Assembly: GCA_963805495.1 (NCBI GenBank)
Contig: CAWDUQ010000004.1
Location: 620,001-684,000, forward strand
Reading direction: 5' to 3'
Length of the DNA: 64,000 nt
Origin: DAHUXD01 sp963805495
GTDB taxonomy: Bacteria > Acidobacteriota > Thermoanaerobaculia > UBA5066 > Gp7-AA6
Each line of letters starts with the position of its first letter. Position 1 is the stretch's first letter. Shown in pieces: positions 60,149-64,000 of the stretch. Below the pieces are notes generated by a model. The model saw only the letters and a program-made list of their open reading frames with translations, had not been told where the DNA came from and did no database searches. Made by a program: the position numbers and the translations under genes.

Positions 60149-61216
60149 ATGCCGTCTCTCGCCGAGCGCCTCCGCGAGCGAATCGCCCGCGAGGGCCCGA
60201 TCTCCTTCTTCGACTTCATGCAGTCCGCGCTCCACGATTCCGACGAGGGCTACTACGCGCGCGGAGCTTCGATCGGAGAGCCCGGAGACTTCGTGACCTC
60301 GCCGCACGTCTCCCCGGCGTTTGCGGGTGCGCTCGCACGCATCTTCGCCCTCGACGCCGAGAAACTCCCGGAGGGGCCGGTCGACTTCGTCGAGGTCGGC
60401 GCCGGCACGGGGAAGTTCCTCGAGGACTTCACCGAGACCCTGCGGGCGCTCGAGCCGGAACTCCGCTCCCGGCTCCGGCTGACGGCCGTCGAGTCGTCGG
60501 CGCCCGGACGGGAGGCGATCGCGGCCCGGGCCCTCGAGCCCGCGCCGCGCATTCTCGCCGGAATCGACGAGCTTCCGGAGGCCTCCGTCTCGGGCTGGAT
60601 TTTCTCGAACGAGCTGTACGACGCGCTTCCGGTGGCGCGGGTCATGGGCTCGGAAGCGGGGCTCCAGGAGCTCCGCGTCGGCGTGACGGGCAACCGCTTC
60701 GCGTGGACGGCGCGGCCCGCGGCGGAGCCGCTGCGGCGGCACCTCGAAGAGCTCGGCATCGCGCTCCAGCCGGGACAGAAGGGGGAGATCTCGCCCGGCC
60801 TCGCCGTCGTCCATCGCCGCCTGGCGCGGGCGTTGACGCACGGGTGGCTCGTCGCCTTCGACTACGGACACCCGGCGCGCATCCTGTATCACCCGTTCGC
60901 GCGGCCCGACGGCACCCTCGCGGTGCACATCGGCGGACGCCGCGGCGGCGATCCGCTGGAAGATCCGGGCCACCGGGACATCACGGCGCACGTGAACTGG
61001 GACGTGCTGCTCGCGGCCGGCGAGGCCGAGGGCCTGCGCACCGACCTCCTCGCGCGCCAGGGCATGTACCTGACGGAGGCCGGAATTTTCGATTTCGCCC
61101 GAAGCGATGCCGAGAAGTGGCGGATCTTCCGCCTCGTCGATCCCGGGGGGATGGGAGAAGAACTCTCGGTTCTCGTTCAGTCCCGGGGAGTGACGTCGCC
61201 CTCCGCGACGGTCTGA
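60149..61216 (+). CDS. SAM-dependent methyltransferase, MidA/NDUFAF7 family (DUF185)
   Basis: 355 residues. The N-terminus has GPISFFDFMQSALHDSDEGY-Y, and SPHVSPAFAGALA follows. The SAM motif is VEVGAGTGKFLEDF (about 91-104); SNELYDALPVARV is the family motif near the acceptor site, then AFDYGHP and DITAHVNWD. The human homologue NDUFAF7 dimethylates an arginine of the complex I 49-kDa subunit (NDUFS2, NuoD homologue). Here it lies 59 bases before nuoA with nuoD downstream, which fits a role in complex I assembly; that role is inferred from homology and context. Confidence 0.92.
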   Translation: MPSLAERLRERIAREGPISFFDFMQSALHDSDEGYYARGASIGEPGDFVTSPHVSPAFAGALARIFALDAEKLPEGPVDFVEVGAGTGKFLEDFTETLRALEPELRSRLRLTAVESSAPGREAIAARALEPAPRILAGIDELPEASVSGWIFSNELYDALPVARVMGSEAGLQELRVGVTGNRFAWTARPAAEPLRRHLEELGIALQPGQKGEISPGLAVVHRRLARALTHGWLVAFDYGHPARILYHPFARPDGTLAVHIGGRRGGDPLEDPGHRDITAHVNWDVLLAAGEAEGLRTDLLARQGMYLTEAGIFDFARSDAEKWRIFRLVDPGGMGEELSVLVQSRGVTSPSATV

Positions 61217-61237
61217 GCGCGGTCACGGATCCTCTTG

Positions 61238-61266
61238 ATGACAGCGGCCTTTTCGTCCGATAGAAT
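61238..61266 (+). promoter_or_regulatory. Promoter of the nuo operon
   Basis: ATGACA (61238-61243), a 17-base spacer and TAGAAT (61261-61266). The -10 ends 9 bases before the nuoA GTG, and no Shine-Dalgarno sequence is present, so the transcript should start within a few bases of the GTG. Confidence 0.55.
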
Positions 61267-61275
61267 GCCGGCCCG

Positions 61276-61632
61276 GTGGGTCACTACTTCCCCATCCTGA
61301 TTTTCGCGGTGCTCGCCGCGGCTCTGCCGCTCGGGACGATTCTCGTCGCGAGGGTGGTGCAGCGCCAGCGCCCCAACGCCGTCAAGCTCGAGCCCTACGA
61401 GTGCGGCATCGAGTCCTCGAGCGAGGCCTTCGACACGCGGTTCTCGGTGCGGTATTTTCTGATCGCGGTCCTTTTTGTCGTGTTCGACGTCGAGACGATC
61501 TTCCTTTTCCCGTGGGCGATCATGTTCAATCGTCTCGGCCTGTTCGGTCTGATCGAAATGGTGATCTTCCTGGCGATTCTCATCGTCGGGTACTTCTACT
61601 GCTGGAAGCGGAAGGCCCTGGACTGGGCGTAG
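61276..61632 (+). CDS. nuoA: NADH-quinone oxidoreductase subunit A
   Basis: 118 residues with three transmembrane helices (about 5-25, 60-82, 88-108). The conserved KLEPYECGIESSSEAFDTRF loop and FVVFDVETIFLFPWA (in part) identify NuoA. Membrane-arm subunit at the quinone site. GTG start, normal length. Confidence 0.97.
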   Translation: MGHYFPILIFAVLAAALPLGTILVARVVQRQRPNAVKLEPYECGIESSSEAFDTRFSVRYFLIAVLFVVFDVETIFLFPWAIMFNRLGLFGLIEMVIFLAILIVGYFYCWKRKALDWA

Positions 61633-61660
61633 AGCGCCGTCGCGGGGACGAGGGGAACGC

Positions 61661-62146
61661 ATGGGTTTGATCGACAACCGGTTCGAGGAGAACGTCGTCA
61701 CGACGACGGTCGACTCGGTCATCAACTGGGCGCGGCGGTCGTCGATCTGGCCGATGCAGTTCGGCCTGGCCTGCTGCGCGATCGAAATGATGGCCGTCAT
61801 GGACGCCCGCCACGACCTCGCCCGTTTCGGCGCCGAGGTCTTCCGGGGGACCCCCCGCCAGTCGGACCTGATGATCGTGGCGGGGACGGTCGTCGAGAAG
61901 ATGGCGCCGATCGTCAAGAGGCTCTACGACCAGATGCCCGAGCCCAAGTGGGTCATCGCGATGGGCTCCTGCGCCACCTGCGGCGGCCCCTACCGGACCT
62001 ACGCCGTCACCCAGGGGGTCGACCGGATCGTTCCCGTCGACGTCTACGTGCCGGGCTGCCCGCCCAGGCCCGAGGCCCTGATCTACGGGATCATGGCCCT
62101 CCAGAAGAAGATCGACCGGATGAAGGTCATCCGCAAGGCGTCCTGA
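61661..62146 (+). CDS. nuoB: NADH-quinone oxidoreductase subunit B
   Basis: 161 residues. All four ligands of the N2 iron-sulfur cluster are present: the CC of GLACCAIEMM, the Cys of GSCATCGGPY and that of PGCPPRPEAL. It passes electrons to ubiquinone or menaquinone. 28 bases after nuoA with GGGGA upstream. Confidence 0.97.
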   Translation: MGLIDNRFEENVVTTTVDSVINWARRSSIWPMQFGLACCAIEMMAVMDARHDLARFGAEVFRGTPRQSDLMIVAGTVVEKMAPIVKRLYDQMPEPKWVIAMGSCATCGGPYRTYAVTQGVDRIVPVDVYVPGCPPRPEALIYGIMALQKKIDRMKVIRKAS

Positions 62147-62764
62147 TTGGCGGGCGAGGAGAATACTCCCGGCGCGGAGAAAGCCGAAAAGCCCAAGGAG
62201 GCCCCCAAGCCCAAGGTCGAGGCCGTCGACGCCTCGGACCATCCGTGGGTCCGGTCGATCCGGGCGGCGCTGCCCGAGACCGTCGTCTCCGCGAAGCAGT
62301 TCGCCGGGCAGGTGACCGTCGTCGTCGCCCGCGAGCAGATCGCGCGCGTCGCGCGGCACCTCAAGGACGCCGAGGATTTCAAGTACTGCGTGGACGTCAC
62401 CGCCGTCGACTGGCGCACGCGGGAGCCCCGCTTCGACGTCGTCTACCACTTCTACTCGTTCTCGAAGAACGACCGGGTCCGGGTCAAGTGCGGCGTCGCC
62501 GACGGCGAGGAGGTCCCGTCGATCGCCTCGGTCTTCCTCGCCGCCAACTGGTGCGAGCGCGAGACCTGGGACATGTTCGGCATCCGCTTCTCGGGCCACC
62601 CGGACCTCCGGCGGATCCTGACCTGGGAAGGTTTCAACGGCCATCCGCTCCGCAAGGACTTCCCCCTCGAGGGAATCGACACCGGCGCGGCGATCTATCC
62701 CGAGGAGTGGCCCGAGGGCGGTGGTCCGGGCAAGGTCGACCCGAATCGGAAAGTTCTGTCGTAG
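62147..62764 (+). CDS. nuoC: NADH-quinone oxidoreductase subunit C
   Basis: 205 residues from a TTG start directly after the nuoB stop. A Lys/Glu/Pro-rich N-terminal extension of about 35 residues precedes the 30-kDa domain, which has NWCERETWDMFGIRFSGHPD and GHPLRKDFPLEG. Not fused to NuoD. Peripheral-arm subunit. Confidence 0.95.
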   Translation: MAGEENTPGAEKAEKPKEAPKPKVEAVDASDHPWVRSIRAALPETVVSAKQFAGQVTVVVAREQIARVARHLKDAEDFKYCVDVTAVDWRTREPRFDVVYHFYSFSKNDRVRVKCGVADGEEVPSIASVFLAANWCERETWDMFGIRFSGHPDLRRILTWEGFNGHPLRKDFPLEGIDTGAAIYPEEWPEGGGPGKVDPNRKVLS

Positions 62765-62795
62765 TTTTCGGAACCGAGCAGTTAAGCAGGGAAGA

Positions 62796-64000
62796 GTGAG
62801 CGACGAAAAGATCTCCCCGGCCGAGAAGGACGAGGCGGCATACTTCGCCGAGCGGGCGAAGGCGCAGGCCGCCGCGGGCGAGGCCGAGCGGCCCGACGCC
62901 GCCCCCCACGCCCCCACGCTCTTCGACGTCCAGGAGATGGAGCTCAACTTCGGCCCCCAACACCCGTCGACCCACGGGGTGCTCCGGGTCGTCCTCAAGG
63001 TCGACGGCGAGAAGATCATCGAGGCGAAACCCGACGTCGGCTTTCTCCACCGGGGGACCGAGAAGCTCTTCGAGACCGAGACCTACCCGATGGGCCTTCC
63101 GCACACCGACCGCCTGGACTACGTCGCCGCGGCGACGAACAACCACGCTTATTGCCTGGCGGTCGAGACTCTGCTCCAGGTCGAGGTCCCGCGGCGCGCC
63201 CAGCTGATCCGGGTCATCCTCGACGAATTGCAGCGGCTGTCCTCGCATCTCGTGTGGCTCGGCACCTCGGGCATCGATCTCGGCGCGGTGACGCCCTTCT
63301 GGTACACCTTCCGGGAGCGCGAGCAGATCCTCGACTTCTTCGAGGACTACTGCGGGGCGCGGCTGACGCTCAACTGCATGCGGATCGGAGGGCTTCCCTT
63401 CGACCTGACGCCCGGCTGGACCGATCGGGTCGGGGAGTTCATCTCCGACTTTCCGGCGCGCATCGACGAATACGAACAGCTCCTGACGGACAATCGGATC
63501 TGGAAGAAGCGCACGGTCGGCGTCGGGGTGATCTCGGCCGAGGAGTGCATCGAGTGGGGGCTGACGGGGCCCATCCTGCGCGCCTCGGGGAAGGAGTGGG
63601 ACCTGCGCCGCGCCCGCCCCTACGAGTGTTACGACGAGCTCGACTTCTTCATCCCGACGCGCCAGAACGGCGACACCTACGACCGGTACATCGTCCGGGT
63701 CCAGGAGATGCGCCAGAGCGCCCGGATCATCCAGCAGTGCCTCGAGCGGCTCGAGCCGGGGGAGATTCGGGGTAAGGTCCCGCGCGTGATCAAACCGGTC
63801 GCCGAGGAGGTCTACGCCTCGATCGAGTCTCCCAAAGGCGAGATCGGCTTCTATTGCGTCTCCAACGGCACCAACAAGCCGTACCGGATGCACGTGCGGC
63901 CGCCCTCCTTCATCAACCTCCAGGCCCTTCCGAGGCTGGCGAAGGGGCACCTCGTTTCCGACCTCGTGGCCCTGATCGGCACGATCGACATCGTGCTGGG
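62796..64000 (+). CDS. nuoD: NADH-quinone oxidoreductase subunit D (cut by window edge)
   Basis: 401 residues visible from GTG 62796 (AGGGAAGA upstream); the frame is open at the right edge and should end soon after. A charged, Ala-rich extension (about 1-48) precedes the conserved MELNFGPQHPSTHGVLR. Further motifs: KPDVGFLHRGTEKL, DRLDYVAAATNNHAY, CMRIGGLP, and near the end GTIDIVLG. The 49-kDa subunit forms the quinone cavity with NuoB and is the substrate of NDUFAF7-type methylation in mitochondria. Confidence 0.97.
   Translation, partial: MSDEKISPAEKDEAAYFAERAKAQAAAGEAERPDAAPHAPTLFDVQEMELNFGPQHPSTHGVLRVVLKVDGEKIIEAKPDVGFLHRGTEKLFETETYPMGLPHTDRLDYVAAATNNHAYCLAVETLLQVEVPRRAQLIRVILDELQRLSSHLVWLGTSGIDLGAVTPFWYTFREREQILDFFEDYCGARLTLNCMRIGGLPFDLTPGWTDRVGEFISDFPARIDEYEQLLTDNRIWKKRTVGVGVISAEECIEWGLTGPILRASGKEWDLRRARPYECYDELDFFIPTRQNGDTYDRYIVRVQEMRQSARIIQQCLERLEPGEIRGKVPRVIKPVAEEVYASIESPKGEIGFYCVSNGTNKPYRMHVRPPSFINLQALPRLAKGHLVSDLVALIGTIDIVL

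Overview
This window comes from a GC-rich bacterial chromosome with tightly packed operons, many GTG/TTG starts and frequent 1-4 base stop/start overlaps. The gene mix is a complete pilMNOPQ cluster, an Sms-type NADH dehydrogenase operon, a bacterial-type proS, Ser/Thr kinases with C-terminal TPRs, FG-GAP/ASPIC proteins and secreted proteins with a single SLH-like tail. It fits Acidobacteriota (Thermoanaerobaculia-like), but that placement is an inference from gene content, not a phylogeny. No tRNA, rRNA, CRISPR array, insertion sequence or prophage was recognised.

Layout. 1-9.5 kb: the end of a molybdopterin dehydrogenase, an iodotyrosine-deiodinase-like flavoprotein, an M19 dipeptidase, a SIMPL protein, yajC-secD-secF and a (p)ppGpp synthetase/hydrolase. 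9.5-19 kb: rpmB divergent from pilMNOPQ, whose operon runs on into two secreted lipoproteins (one with IPT/TIG repeats). 17.9-26.8 kb: a TPR protein, a roadblock protein, accB-accC, a ThiE-shikimate kinase fusion, a phosphoesterase, a HEAT-cyclophilin lipoprotein, a small membrane protein, a 2-hydroxyacid dehydrogenase and a DciA-like protein. 26.8-39.8 kb: a serine hydrolase and glutamate dehydrogenase (minus), an ECF sigma/anti-sigma/membrane protein trio, 3-hydroxybutyryl-CoA dehydrogenase, a zinc-ribbon TPR protein, proS, maeB and a PurD-like ligase.

39.8-56.5 kb is the most unusual part. Ten intact paralogous secreted proteins share one beta-rich core and end in a single SLH-like motif. 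Two ECF sigma factor/transmembrane Ser-Thr kinase pairs interrupt them on the opposite strand, and each pair diverges from an operon of the secreted proteins (six genes, then three). The two divergent promoter regions share a 16-base element (15/16 identical). I propose a duplicated, kinase-gated sigma-factor regulon controlling a variable surface-protein family. The array ends in about 1 kb of decayed SLH tails joined to a displaced fragment of the nearby ASPIC/FG-GAP gene.

56.5-64 kb: a GT39-type membrane glycosyltransferase and a CRTAC1-like lipoprotein (minus), then a MidA/NDUFAF7-type methyltransferase directly before nuoA-nuoB-nuoC-nuoD. Complex I and a homologue of its assembly methyltransferase therefore sit together.

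A second window-wide pattern: at least eight genes have a -10-like hexamer ending 7-12 bases before the start codon and no Shine-Dalgarno sequence, which suggests leaderless transcription of many first genes.
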